Below the pieces are notes generated by a model that had not been told where the DNA came from, made no database searches, and worked only from the letters and a program-made list of their open reading frames with translations. From positions 4,588,001-4,652,000 of the forward strand of contig NZ_CP150274.1 of the NCBI RefSeq assembly GCF_037977055.1: DNA of 64,000 nt, in the 5' to 3' direction. Below, in pieces: positions 14,143 through 22,550 of this stretch (position 1 is the first letter of the stretch; each line of letters starts with the position of its first letter). The stretch is from Paenibacillus sp. FSL K6-1096. GTDB lineage: Bacteria > Bacillota > Bacilli > Paenibacillales > Paenibacillaceae. The position numbers and the translations under genes are program-made.

Positions 14143-15309
14143 GTGAATCTGAATAAGCACGCATGGTCACCGCAGGCTTCCGAAGGCTATAGTCCCCGTG
14201 TGAAGCCGGTAATCCTGAGAATGGTGGAGGAGCTGAAGCAGGTGGAGATGTTAAGTGAGGTTCATGTAGAGCAGGTTACGGAGCTGTGCAGCATTGTGGA
14301 CAGGCCGGAAATGAAGGTTGTGGGGATTGCGCTGCCGATATCGTATGAGAGCCGGGGGTATGGCGGATATTATGATTCCGGGCAGGCGGGCGGCACGATT
14401 AATGATTACTTTTATACGAAAAAGCTGGCGGCAGAAGGAGAGATCGCACTGCTCTCCAGTCTGATAGAGCACCAAATTAAGGGCCGGGAGATCGTCACGG
14501 TGCGCACCGAGGTTCAGGGGGATGGCAACTACAAAGTGATTGTGGGCATGGAGGTAAGCAGCTTCGAGGGGTTGCCTGCGCATTTGCCGGAATATACAGA
14601 GACGCTGACCGTACCCGCTTGCCGGTATGCCAAGGTTCTGATCAATGAATCGAAGAGCGCCGGGCGGACCGGCTACGAGGAACGGATGCACGCTGATGAA
14701 TATTTCGTGGGTGAATTCCGCAAGGATACAAGCTATGTCTATAATCCCGCTGGCCTCAGCTTCAATACATATGACCAGTCCGGTGATATTCTTACCAAAT
14801 ACGAGCCGGTGATTCTGCCGGGGAATACGGCCGAACAATTCAGCTCCCTGCGCTTCAAGCCGGTGACGCTGCCGGAGATGAAGATTGCCTGCAGCATGAC
14901 GCTGCCGGAGGATGAGGAGTTTGTGATTACCAAATATTTTGGCGTGCAGGATCAGGTATTCGCCACCGGGGCAGCCCGGTATTACCTGCATGACTATTAC
15001 GGATTCCCGGTGAACAGCGGGGAGGAGGGAAAGGTGAATTCCTGCTTCGGCACCAGAGTCAGCAGCTTCGCTGGCCTTCCTGACTGTGTGGAGAAGATGA
15101 CTGTGCCTGGGGGCATTTATCTGCATATTACCCAGCTTGAGGTGAACGGCGACAATCCAGGAATCCCGTACGATACCGCATTCAATCATCTGGAGGAGCT
15201 GTACCTGAGCGCTCACCCTGAGTATACGCGTGACTGGAGCAGACATGTGATTGCCCGGTTCCGCCAGGCGAACTGCGCCTCTGTCTTCGTACCGCTTACT
15301 GCTGAATAA
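14143..15309 (+). CDS. Tandem effector-binding-domain protein without DNA-binding domain
   Basis: The protein has 388 residues from a GTG start preceded by AGGAAAGGAGTGAGAGA. After a helical N-terminal segment (about 1-50) there appear to be two copies of a GyrI-like/AraC effector-binding fold: about 55-190 (MKVVGIALPISYES, 'VIVGMEVSSFEGLP', 'LTVPACRYAKVLI') and about 240-385 (MKIACSMTLPEDEEF, 'NSCFGTRVSSFAGLPDCVEK', 'MTVPGGIYLHI'). The two halves share the 'G..VSSF.GLP....-MTVP' motif in the same order, which shows an internal duplication. No HTH or membrane segment is present. Such proteins are thought to bind small ligands. It is probably cotranscribed with the AraC-type gene before it. 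Function is unknown. Confidence 0.8.
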   Translation: MNLNKHAWSPQASEGYSPRVKPVILRMVEELKQVEMLSEVHVEQVTELCSIVDRPEMKVVGIALPISYESRGYGGYYDSGQAGGTINDYFYTKKLAAEGEIALLSSLIEHQIKGREIVTVRTEVQGDGNYKVIVGMEVSSFEGLPAHLPEYTETLTVPACRYAKVLINESKSAGRTGYEERMHADEYFVGEFRKDTSYVYNPAGLSFNTYDQSGDILTKYEPVILPGNTAEQFSSLRFKPVTLPEMKIACSMTLPEDEEFVITKYFGVQDQVFATGAARYYLHDYYGFPVNSGEEGKVNSCFGTRVSSFAGLPDCVEKMTVPGGIYLHITQLEVNGDNPGIPYDTAFNHLEELYLSAHPEYTRDWSRHVIARFRQANCASVFVPLTAE

Positions 15310-15390
15310 CTTGGCCGGGGACCGGCGGGGGGATAATATGATAGTATAGAGGTACATTTATTTTCCCATAAGGGTAGAAAAGAGTGTACG

Positions 15391-16149
15391 ATGAGAATCA
15401 TTATTTCGCCGGCCAAGAAGATGAAGACTGATACGGATGTCCTGGGATACCGCCAGACTCCGCAATTCTTAAGCGAGTCGCAGAAGCTGCTGGCCTTGCT
15501 GCGCAAGCTGAAGTACGAAGAAGCCAAGGCACTATGGCAATGCAACGATGCTATCGCCACGCTAAATATGCAGCGGATCAAGGAGATGGACTTAACCAAG
15601 AGCCTGACCCCGGCCATTCTGGCTTATGAGGGTATCCAGTACCAGTACATGGCGCCGGGGATCTTCCAGACACAGGAGCTGGAATATGTGGAGCAGCATT
15701 TGCGCATCCTGTCCGGCTTCTACGGGATCGTCCGGCCGTTTGACGGGGTGGTTCCCTATAGGCTGGAGATGCAGGCCAAGCTGGGCGGACCGGGCTTCAG
15801 CACACTCTATGAGTTCTGGAACCGCAGGCTGGCCGATCAGCTATTCGCGGAGACCGATACGATTGTGAACCTGGCCTCCAAGGAGTACAGCAAATGCATT
15901 GCCCCGTATACCGGGGACAAGGTGCGGATGGTAAGCTGCGTATTCGGGCAGAACATCGGCGGCAAGGTGGTGGAGCGGGCGACGCTGGTCAAGATGGCCA
16001 GGGGTGAGATGGTCCGGTTCATGGCCGAGCGGCAGATTACCAACGTGGAGGAGCTTCAGGCGTTCACCGGGTTCGATTTCCGGTATGAAGCGGCCTTGTC
16101 GGATGAGCACACCTATGTGTTCGTCCAGGCCAAGCAAGACAAAGAGTAG
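15391..16149 (+). CDS. yaaA: Peroxide stress protein YaaA (DUF328)
   Basis: This 252-residue protein matches the YaaA/DUF328 family along its whole length: N-terminal MRIIISPAKKM, the 'YEGIQYQYM' and 'LRILSGFYGIVRPFDGVVPYRLEM' motifs, and 'NLASKEYSK' in the C-terminal half. In Escherichia coli YaaA limits free iron during hydrogen peroxide stress and binds DNA; the same role here is by family only. The start ATG lies in AGAGTGTACG, with a weak GGGTAGAAAAGAG ribosome binding site. It stands alone and is followed by a small GCGGGC/GCCCGT hairpin with a T-run. Confidence 0.93.
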   Translation: MRIIISPAKKMKTDTDVLGYRQTPQFLSESQKLLALLRKLKYEEAKALWQCNDAIATLNMQRIKEMDLTKSLTPAILAYEGIQYQYMAPGIFQTQELEYVEQHLRILSGFYGIVRPFDGVVPYRLEMQAKLGGPGFSTLYEFWNRRLADQLFAETDTIVNLASKEYSKCIAPYTGDKVRMVSCVFGQNIGGKVVERATLVKMARGEMVRFMAERQITNVEELQAFTGFDFRYEAALSDEHTYVFVQAKQDKE

Positions 16150-16225
16150 ACTGATAGAGTGAGCAGCATAGAGGGTAATCTTGAGGATGGCAGAAGCGCC
16201 GGATTCGGGGTTGCCCTTGTTTGGT

Positions 16226-16247
16226 TGCGGGCGGAAGCCCGTTTTTG
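16226..16247 (+). terminator. Rho-independent terminator
   Basis: GCGGGC, loop GGAA, then GCCCGT and TTTTTG, placed after yaaA. Confidence 0.75.
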
Positions 16248-16289
16248 TAAGATTAAGGAATCAGATCAGGCTCAGGAGGAGGACATGCG

Positions 16290-19200
16290 ATGGTTAGACA
16301 GAACCCGCTTCACAAAGAGCGCTTACTGAAGGAACTGGATCGATTAGGATATTCCGATAGAATCCGTAGAATAACCGCCTTAGGACGGCAGCACCTGGGG
16401 TCTGCGGAGTACTCCCGGCTGCTCATCTCATTGCTGGAAGGCGGAGCCTATGAGGCGCGCCTGGCCCTGATGGGAGCCATCGCTACGCTGGATGCGCCTG
16501 TGATTCTGGCGGGGCTGAAGCATCCTATGGCCAGCATCCGCAATACGGCGGCAGGGCTGGCAGCTAAAGTCGCTTCAGTGGAGGAGATCGAACGCGAGCT
16601 TCCCGGGCTGTCACAGGATTGCCGCCGCAAGCTGCTGCGTACAGTGGCCCTGATGAACCGCCGGGAATTGGCGGAACATCTGCTCCCGCTGGTTCGGGCC
16701 CGGTGGGGCGCGGACGAGGCGGCGATGGTGCTGCAGGCCTGCTCCGAAGCAACCGTCCGCGCACGGCTCGCTGAGTTGGGGTACGCGATTATGGACTGGA
16801 AGAAGCTGGCCAGCCGCCATCTGGAGGTAGTCGCGGAGTATGTCACCAGAGAGCTGGAAGCGGCTCCGCTCAGAGCCAAGGATCAGGTCTGGCGGCGCTT
16901 CTCCTCGGCGCTGGAGCAGCTGTGCAATCACAAGCCTGACCTGGTGCTGGCCTGTGCGCTGAACCATAGTCCGGCAGATAAGCTGCCGTCTGCGCTGAAG
17001 GCCCATCTCGGCATCCTGATGCGCCAGAGACCAGGCGCGGTGTATGAGCTGCTCATCCGGACGGAGACACGCGGTGAGTTGATGAACTTCGGTGTACCGG
17101 AGCCTGTGCTCAAGCGGGCGAAGCTCCTCTCGCTGGACCAGTGGAAGCAGCTTGTCAAGCTGCAGGCAGAAGAGCCCGTGCAAGTGGCGCGGCTGCTTGA
17201 GCATCTTGCGCCTTCTAAGCGCGGGGAGATTTTTGAGGCGGTGTATGAGGCGGAGAAGCGCCGGGAGCGGGTATTCCCGGAGCGGCTCCTGTATGTTTTG
17301 CCCCACGCGCTGCGTGACCGGGAGGCCGCCCGGATGCTGGGCCTGCGTGAGATCAGGGAAAACCGGGAGCGCAGCCTGCGCATCACCGCCGCCCGCTCGA
17401 TTCATCAGGTCAGAGACCAGCTTGAGGAAGCCACCCGGGTATCCAGTGCAGACGAACGGGCCACAGCGCTGATGCAGCTGATCCGCAGCACGGTGCTGGC
17501 CAGACAGGGTATGGATGCCACGCTAACGACCTTAAGCCGTATCCGCAATGATCAGGACCCTGTGCGGGGGGCGGTGTTCAAGGAGCTGTCGGAGAGTCCG
17601 GCGTCTGTGTATGAGGCTGCCCATGTTCCGGCGCTTGCTGAACTGGTGGACAGTGTGATCAATGCCAGAGACACCTCCTACGGGACGAGGTATTCTGTTC
17701 AGCTATTGGCCTTCTCGATTCTGCGCCATCAGGCGGCGGAGCCTGACGGAGAGCTGTTCAAGTTCGCCCTGAACACGCTCCAGAAGCTCGCGAAGCAGGA
17801 CGGGCAGCTCTCCCTGCCGTCTTTGGAGAAGAATATGCCGCAGGGCGTGGAAGAGATCATCTTTGAGGGCATCTATTCCTACGCTGCGCAGGCGGGCAAG
17901 CGGGAGAATTACAACCTGGTGCTGAGCCTGGCAACGTCTTTTGGCAAAAGAGGGTACGGCATTGCTAAGCTGCAGCAGCTCTTACGGGAAGCGGCCCGGG
18001 CCAAAACGGAGGCCACCGCAATCCGGGCCACCCGGCTCTGGCTGGAGCCGCTTAAGACGCGGGATGAACGGGTGAAGGAGCTGCTGGACGCCGATCCATC
18101 GTATATTACCATCTACGAGGTGTTCCGGCATCTGCATCTGAAGCGCCAGGAATGGCTGGACCCTTACATTTCAGGGGCTGCCATCAAGGGCAAATTCCTC
18201 TCAGGCAAAACAGTCTATCTGGTCCCGGCTGCGGACGGATTCCACCGCTGGCTGCCGCGCCAGCAGCAGGCGTATAGCGCCCTGTTGAGCAAAGTTGCAA
18301 CTGGCTCCAAATACAGCTTGTTTGAGCGTTCCCGAGCGATTAGAATCATGGCAAGTATGCCGGATTGGCACCCGGAGCGGTTGTATGAGCTGGTGCAGGA
18401 CCAAGAGGTGGCCGTAGCCGAAGCGGCGCTTCATGCCCTGTCCCTGCTGGAGGAGCCGGAGCAATCCCTGCCGGTGCTGCTGGAGCATCTCGATAGCGAC
18501 CGGGCCCGTGTGGCGATGTATTCTATCCCAAGATGCATCCGCAGAGTCAGTCCGGGGCTGCTGTCCCTGGTGCTGAAGGAGCTGCTGGGACGCGACAAGC
18601 TGAAAATTACGGTGCGGAAGGAAGCCATCCGCCTGCTTGGTGCGTATAGAAATGAGGACAGTCTTCCGCTGCTCCTGAATGAGTTCGCGAAGCCTAACGC
18701 GCATAAGGATGTCATCATCGCCATTGGACATGCTGCGAGGGGGCTGCTGGACGATGAACGGAGCTGGGAGCTGCTTGGTGCCATCGCGGCTTCTCCGCAG
18801 CACGATATCGCTGTGAGCTTGTTGTCCCAGCACCCGGACGCGCTTCCGGCTGATTACAGACCCCGCTATCTGGACTTAATCATCGCCATTACCCGTCACC
18901 CGGATGTCTTCGTCCGCAGACAGGCCTATACAGCAATGAACAGATGGACGAATGGTTATGAAGATGTTGTTGCCGCGGCTGCGGCTCAGGCTATGATGGA
19001 TCTGGAGGACGGCACCAGCTGGGAATTCGCGATGATAACACTGATTCAAGCCGCCCGGGACGGCAAGGTCAATGCAGTAGTAGCCGGTATATGCCGGCAG
19101 CTGGCGGCAACCGCTGTGACGCAGGAATGGAATGCAGCGGCGGACAGAGATCTGCCGCACCGGCAGCGCCTGCAGGCGCTCATCAAGCAGCTGACCGGTC

Positions 19201-19673
19201 TGCCCATGAGCACAAGAGTACAGCTTACTCCGTTGTACCTGGAGCTAATCGGTATTCTGGCTGCCGATGAGACCCTTCAGAGTCTCGTCCTGAAATTATA
19301 TATCGCCTTGATTGATTGGAATAACACTGAGGAAGCCGCAGGTTACCTGAAGCGGATGGTTCAGGGCATAACCTCTCAGCCGTTGTTGTTAAGCGAGGTG
19401 TACAGCGAAGTGACCGGCACTCTGGAGCAGAGCGCCGGATATTGGACGCCGGAGGCGCTGCTGGAATTGGTAGATGCGCTGCGGACCGGGCCGCATTATG
19501 AGGTCCTGTACACCGGACTCCCGCTGCTTGCGGCAGCGGGCCATGCGCTGCACTGGAGTCCGGAAGCCGCTGAACGGCTGCGGTGGTACAGGAATTGCAG
19601 CCATCCGGCGGTCCGCACACAGGCACTTAATATATGGACAGCGCAGGAGTCGTCCGGGTTATTCCTGCGGTAA
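16290..19673 (+). CDS. Large HEAT-repeat-like protein, 1127 residues
   Basis: The start is ATG 16290, set by AGGAGGAGG 7 nt upstream; a nearer ATG at 16285 is out of frame. The protein is almost entirely helical, made of successive two-helix units with HEAT-like patterns such as 'EARLALMGAIATLDAPVILAG', 'EVAVAEAALHALSLLEEPEQSLPVLLEHL', 'RVAMYSIPRCIRRVSP' and 'KITVRKEAIRLLGAY'. No signal peptide, membrane segment, kinase or nuclease motif was seen. It resembles an alpha-solenoid scaffold for protein binding in the cytoplasm. It overlaps the end of the convergent GNAT gene by 15 bp and has no operon partner. I do not recognise a specific function, and the size is exceptional for a lone gene. 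Confidence 0.8.
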   Translation: MVRQNPLHKERLLKELDRLGYSDRIRRITALGRQHLGSAEYSRLLISLLEGGAYEARLALMGAIATLDAPVILAGLKHPMASIRNTAAGLAAKVASVEEIERELPGLSQDCRRKLLRTVALMNRRELAEHLLPLVRARWGADEAAMVLQACSEATVRARLAELGYAIMDWKKLASRHLEVVAEYVTRELEAAPLRAKDQVWRRFSSALEQLCNHKPDLVLACALNHSPADKLPSALKAHLGILMRQRPGAVYELLIRTETRGELMNFGVPEPVLKRAKLLSLDQWKQLVKLQAEEPVQVARLLEHLAPSKRGEIFEAVYEAEKRRERVFPERLLYVLPHALRDREAARMLGLREIRENRERSLRITAARSIHQVRDQLEEATRVSSADERATALMQLIRSTVLARQGMDATLTTLSRIRNDQDPVRGAVFKELSESPASVYEAAHVPALAELVDSVINARDTSYGTRYSVQLLAFSILRHQAAEPDGELFKFALNTLQKLAKQDGQLSLPSLEKNMPQGVEEIIFEGIYSYAAQAGKRENYNLVLSLATSFGKRGYGIAKLQQLLREAARAKTEATAIRATRLWLEPLKTRDERVKELLDADPSYITIYEVFRHLHLKRQEWLDPYISGAAIKGKFLSGKTVYLVPAADGFHRWLPRQQQAYSALLSKVATGSKYSLFERSRAIRIMASMPDWHPERLYELVQDQEVAVAEAALHALSLLEEPEQSLPVLLEHLDSDRARVAMYSIPRCIRRVSPGLLSLVLKELLGRDKLKITVRKEAIRLLGAYRNEDSLPLLLNEFAKPNAHKDVIIAIGHAARGLLDDERSWELLGAIAASPQHDIAVSLLSQHPDALPADYRPRYLDLIIAITRHPDVFVRRQAYTAMNRWTNGYEDVVAAAAAQAMMDLEDGTSWEFAMITLIQAARDGKVNAVVAGICRQLAATAVTQEWNAAADRDLPHRQRLQALIKQLTGLPMSTRVQLTPLYLELIGILAADETLQSLVLKLYIALIDWNNTEEAAGYLKRMVQGITSQPLLLSEVYSEVTGTLEQSAGYWTPEALLELVDALRTGPHYEVLYTGLPLLAAAGHALHWSPEAAERLRWYRNCSHPAVRTQALNIWTAQESSGLFLR

Positions 19674-20111
19674 CCGCATATGCAGGATAGGCCAGGGCTT
19701 ACCCTGCTCATCCAGCTCAGACCGGTCGTAGACCTGGAAGCCTAGATGCTCGTAGAATCCGGCGGCTTGGGGATTATCTTCATTCACATCTACAGAATGT
19801 ACATTCAGGTTGTGTATGGCGTAGTTCACCAGACTGGTACCAATTCCCTGTCCCCGGACGGCCGGGTCTACGAACAGCATCTCAAGCTTCTGCTCCTGAA
19901 CGCCCATGAAGCCGAGGGGCTGGCCCTCCTGGTCCGTAGCAGCAAGTAAATGGGGGATAGCTGCAAGGCCTTGCAGGACCAGGGGGCGCAAGTCCTCAAT
20001 ATCCTGCGGGGTGAGGAACAGATGGGTAGCCCGCACGGCCTTCTCCCATATGTCCAGCAGTTTACTGGCAACCACCTGATTCCGGTCTGTAATGTTGTGT
20101 ATCTGGTTCAT
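19659..20111 (-). CDS. GNAT family N-acetyltransferase
   Basis: The protein has 150 residues if translated from ATG at 20111 (MNQIHNITDRNQ), which is preceded on the reverse strand by AAGGAGAAAGCT; the frame is open six codons further. The acetyl-CoA binding motif is visible as LFVDPAVRGQGIGTSLVNYA, and the terminal 'NEDNPQAAGFYEHLGFQVYDRSELD' is the usual GNAT ending (YajC/YjaB-like). It transfers an acetyl group to an amine of unknown identity. Its 3' end overlaps the 3' end of the HEAT protein gene tail-to-tail. Confidence 0.9.
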   Translation of the reverse strand: MNQIHNITDRNQVVASKLLDIWEKAVRATHLFLTPQDIEDLRPLVLQGLAAIPHLLAATDQEGQPLGFMGVQEQKLEMLFVDPAVRGQGIGTSLVNYAIHNLNVHSVDVNEDNPQAAGFYEHLGFQVYDRSELDEQGKPWPILHMRLPQE

Positions 20112-20177
20112 AGCTTTCTCCTTAATCATTTTTTTAGATTATAGCATTAAGAATAAACAAGAATCGAGTGGAAGCGT

Positions 20178-20822
20178 ATGAAAACGCACCATCGCCTGCT
20201 GAAGTTTGGCGGGATTACCCTGATCGGCTCCGGCCTTCTTTTCCTGGCCCAATATCTGTTCCTGAGACCGGTGCCTGCTCCCCCGCTGGAGGATACTGCA
20301 CTATTATCATGGCTGAGCGAGTGGCGGTTCCAGCTGTCGATGGCAGACGAGGTGCTGTTCTTCGCTGCGGTATTGCTCATTCCCTCTATCGTGGCCTTGT
20401 ACCGTCTGCTGGTCCAGGTGCATCCGGTGCTGACGGTTTTTGGCTGCGGCCTGTTAGCGGTTAGCATTCCTGTCTATATCGTGCTGGTCATTATTCTGGG
20501 CAGGCTGGTCTATCCGGTATATGGAATTGAGCTATCTTCTGAGAGCTATAGGCTGATTATCAGCCTCTATTATGGGGGCGTACATTGTGCCGCACTAGTC
20601 ATGGGGATCGCTACGATTCTACTGAGCCTGGTGATCCGAATGGGCGGACTCGGACGGATTACGGCATCCTTCGGTGTGCTGGCCGGAATCTTTGATCTGA
20701 TCGGCTCCTATCCCTGGCTGCTGGGGGACGTGATGATCCTGATCTCCCAGGTGCTGTTCGCGGGCTGGTTCATCATTCTTGGCGTCAATCTGCGGAATAT
20801 AGCGAAGAAACAGTCACTTTAA
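20178..20822 (+). CDS. DUF4386-like membrane protein
   Basis: The protein has 214 residues with six or seven hydrophobic helices: ITLIGSGLLFLAQYLFL, 'LFFAAVLLIPSIVALYRLL', 'VFGCGLLAVSIPVYIVLVII', 'GVHCAALVMGIATILLSLVI', 'ITASFGVLAGIFDLIG' and 'VMILISQVLFAGWFIILGV'. The layout fits DUF4386-type integral membrane proteins of Firmicutes. Their function is unknown. The ribosome binding site is weak (GAGTGGAAGCGT). It is divergent from the GNAT gene. The gap that follows holds the promoter of the ROK gene. Confidence 0.78.
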   Translation: MKTHHRLLKFGGITLIGSGLLFLAQYLFLRPVPAPPLEDTALLSWLSEWRFQLSMADEVLFFAAVLLIPSIVALYRLLVQVHPVLTVFGCGLLAVSIPVYIVLVIILGRLVYPVYGIELSSESYRLIISLYYGGVHCAALVMGIATILLSLVIRMGGLGRITASFGVLAGIFDLIGSYPWLLGDVMILISQVLFAGWFIILGVNLRNIAKKQSL

Positions 20823-20888
20823 GGCCACCAGTAAGGCCACCAGCCCAAAAGTATAATGACGGAGCTCCCGGTTTTTGATACAATAAGC

Positions 20889-20916
20889 TTAATTAAGTGA
20901 AAACATTCACAATTAA
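20889..20916 (+). promoter_or_regulatory. Inverted repeat upstream of the ROK gene, candidate operator
   Basis: TTAATT then GTGAA (separated by AA) pairs with TTCAC and AATTAA around AACA. It ends 13 bp before the -35 box of the ROK regulator, so it is a candidate autoregulatory operator. Confidence 0.4.
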
Positions 20917-20929
20917 AACAACCAGATGA

Positions 20930-20958
20930 TTGCAAATACGGTTGTCATTGTATATTAT
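20930..20958 (+). promoter_or_regulatory. Sigma-A type promoter of the ROK gene
   Basis: TTGCAA, 17 bp, TATTAT. It lies about 45 bp upstream of the start codon, which follows GGAGG at 20994. Confidence 0.55.
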
Positions 20959-21005
20959 ATTTATAGAGATAATAAAGTACATTTGTAAAAGTCGGAGGAA
21001 AAATA

Positions 21006-22133
21006 ATGGCGACACATCGCTTGAACAGTATGGAAGTTAAAAGGATGAACCGGAACGCCATTTACCGATACTTGTATCACCGTGAATCTACCTCCATTCA
21101 GGAGATTGCGCAGGCGCTTAATCTAAGCCTTCCAACAGTAACACAGAATCTTAAGGAGCTGCAGGAGAAGGAACTGATCGTAGAGACCGGATTATTCGAG
21201 TCTACGGGCGGCCGCAAAGCGAAATCGCTGGCCTGCAACAGCGTGGCGGGATATGCCCTTGGCCTGGATGTTACACGCAACCATGTCGGCATTGTCATGA
21301 TTGATCTCAGCGGCAAGGTCGTCAGAAACGTCAGGAACCTGTTCCCGTTCGCCAATGAAGAAGCCTACTTCCAGGGAGTCGGCCGGCTGGTGGAGGAATT
21401 CACCGAAGAATGCGGGATTGACCGCAGCCGAATCCTCGGGGCCGGTATTGCGCTTCCCGCCATCCTGACCGGCGACCGCCAGTCGGTAAGCTATGCTACC
21501 GTCATTGATTTCAAGGGCGGGCATGTCCAGCGCTTCGCTGAATATATCCCGTACCCCTGCATCCTGAGCAATGACGCGAACGCCGCAGGCTTCACCGAGT
21601 TATGGGGGGAGCAGGATATGCACAATGTGGTGTACCTCTCGCTCAACAACAGCGTGGGCGGTTCATTTATTGTAGATAACCAGATTTATGCCGGCAAGAA
21701 TCACCGGGCCGGAGAGTTCGGCCATATGACCGTTGTGCCGGGAGGCCGGACCTGCTACTGCGGGCAGAAGGGCTGCGTCGATGCTTACTGCTCTGCGCGG
21801 ATTCTCTCGGACAGCACCGGGGGCAGCATAGTGGAATTCTTCCGCCTGCTCGGGGAGGGGCATGAGCCGCAGCGGGTCATCTGGGAGGAATACCGGGACT
21901 ATCTGGTGGTAGCCATCAACAATCTGCGGATGTTATACGATTGCGACGTTATACTCGGCGGCTATGCAGGCGCTTATATGGAGGACTATCTGGAGAGTCT
22001 CCAGGAGCTGGCTGCGGCGAAGAACACCTTTGAGCCGGACGGAAGCTATCTGCGGGTCTGCAAATACAAGCTGGAGGCTACAGCCGTAGGTGCCGCAATG
22101 GAACTGGTGACGGATTTTATTGATACTATCTAG
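21006..22133 (+). CDS. ROK family transcriptional regulator
   Basis: This 375-residue protein has an N-terminal winged HTH (about 12-70, 'NRNAIYRYLYHRESTSIQEI' and 'LNLSLPTVTQNLKELQEKEL') followed by a ROK sugar-kinase-like domain. It retains the ROK signatures: 'GYALGLDVTRNHVGIVMIDL', the 'AGEFGHMTV' motif and the zinc-binding 'CYCGQKGCVDAYCS'. Members such as XylR and NagC bind a sugar or sugar phosphate and release DNA. It lies directly upstream of a sugar ABC importer and a polyol dehydrogenase, which it probably represses. The ligand is inferred to be a pentose, polyol or related compound. It has its own promoter and a terminator at 22154-22215, so it is a separate transcript. Confidence 0.92.
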   Translation: MATHRLNSMEVKRMNRNAIYRYLYHRESTSIQEIAQALNLSLPTVTQNLKELQEKELIVETGLFESTGGRKAKSLACNSVAGYALGLDVTRNHVGIVMIDLSGKVVRNVRNLFPFANEEAYFQGVGRLVEEFTEECGIDRSRILGAGIALPAILTGDRQSVSYATVIDFKGGHVQRFAEYIPYPCILSNDANAAGFTELWGEQDMHNVVYLSLNNSVGGSFIVDNQIYAGKNHRAGEFGHMTVVPGGRTCYCGQKGCVDAYCSARILSDSTGGSIVEFFRLLGEGHEPQRVIWEEYRDYLVVAINNLRMLYDCDVILGGYAGAYMEDYLESLQELAAAKNTFEPDGSYLRVCKYKLEATAVGAAMELVTDFIDTI

Positions 22134-22153
22134 CGTTAATATTTCGAGAAGAA

Positions 22154-22215
22154 GGCTCCTCTGCAAGAGGGACAAGCTGTGTCAGTGCGGCGGTCCCTTC
22201 GCAGGGGAGCTTTTT
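22154..22215 (+). terminator. Terminator after the ROK gene
   Basis: A long stem: GGCTCCTCTGC...GAGGGAC pairs with GTCCC...GCAGGGGAGC, followed by TTTTT. Confidence 0.75.
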
Positions 22216-22221
22216 GTGTAA

Positions 22222-22312
22222 ATAGAAGAATTTATATGTTACACACGATAACTTATATTTCTCGCTGAAACGGTACCGTCCTTTAAAAGGCCGGCAAAGC
22301 CGTATCCACTTG
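22222..22312 (+). repeat. Structured intergenic element, copy 1
   Basis: About 91 bp matching 38911-39005: the shared order is AGAATTTATATGTT, ACACGATAACTT, TATATTTCTCGCTGAAACG, TACCGTCC, then GCCGT and TCCACTTG. The GAAACG...CCGTCC half can pair with the GGC...GCCGT half, so it should fold as a hairpin in RNA. This copy lacks a 5-bp piece in the middle present in copy 2. It lies between the ROK terminator and the importer promoter. Confidence 0.85.
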
Positions 22313-22372
22313 CTAATTTTCTTTGTGAAAAAAAGAACTTTGAATGCGGTTACATTTGTTTGCTTTTTCGTA

Positions 22373-22400
22373 TTGACTTCAAACAGAATCTGATTATAAT
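22373..22400 (+). promoter_or_regulatory. Sigma-A type promoter of the sugar importer operon
   Basis: TTGACT, 16 bp, TATAAT. It gives a leader of about 140 nt before the ATPase gene; a TTTTATAAAA palindrome lies just after the -10 and could be an operator. Confidence 0.65.
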
Positions 22401-22550
22401 CTTATTTAGATCGTTTTATAAAAGTGTTTTATTAATGATGGAGCAGGGGGTTACCGGCATCGCCCGGAAGCTGCAACAGGCTAGGCACATGCTCCAGTAA
22501 GGGCCTGGTGGCGGGGAGAATTGACATCAATGGGAGGGAAGGGGAACGGA

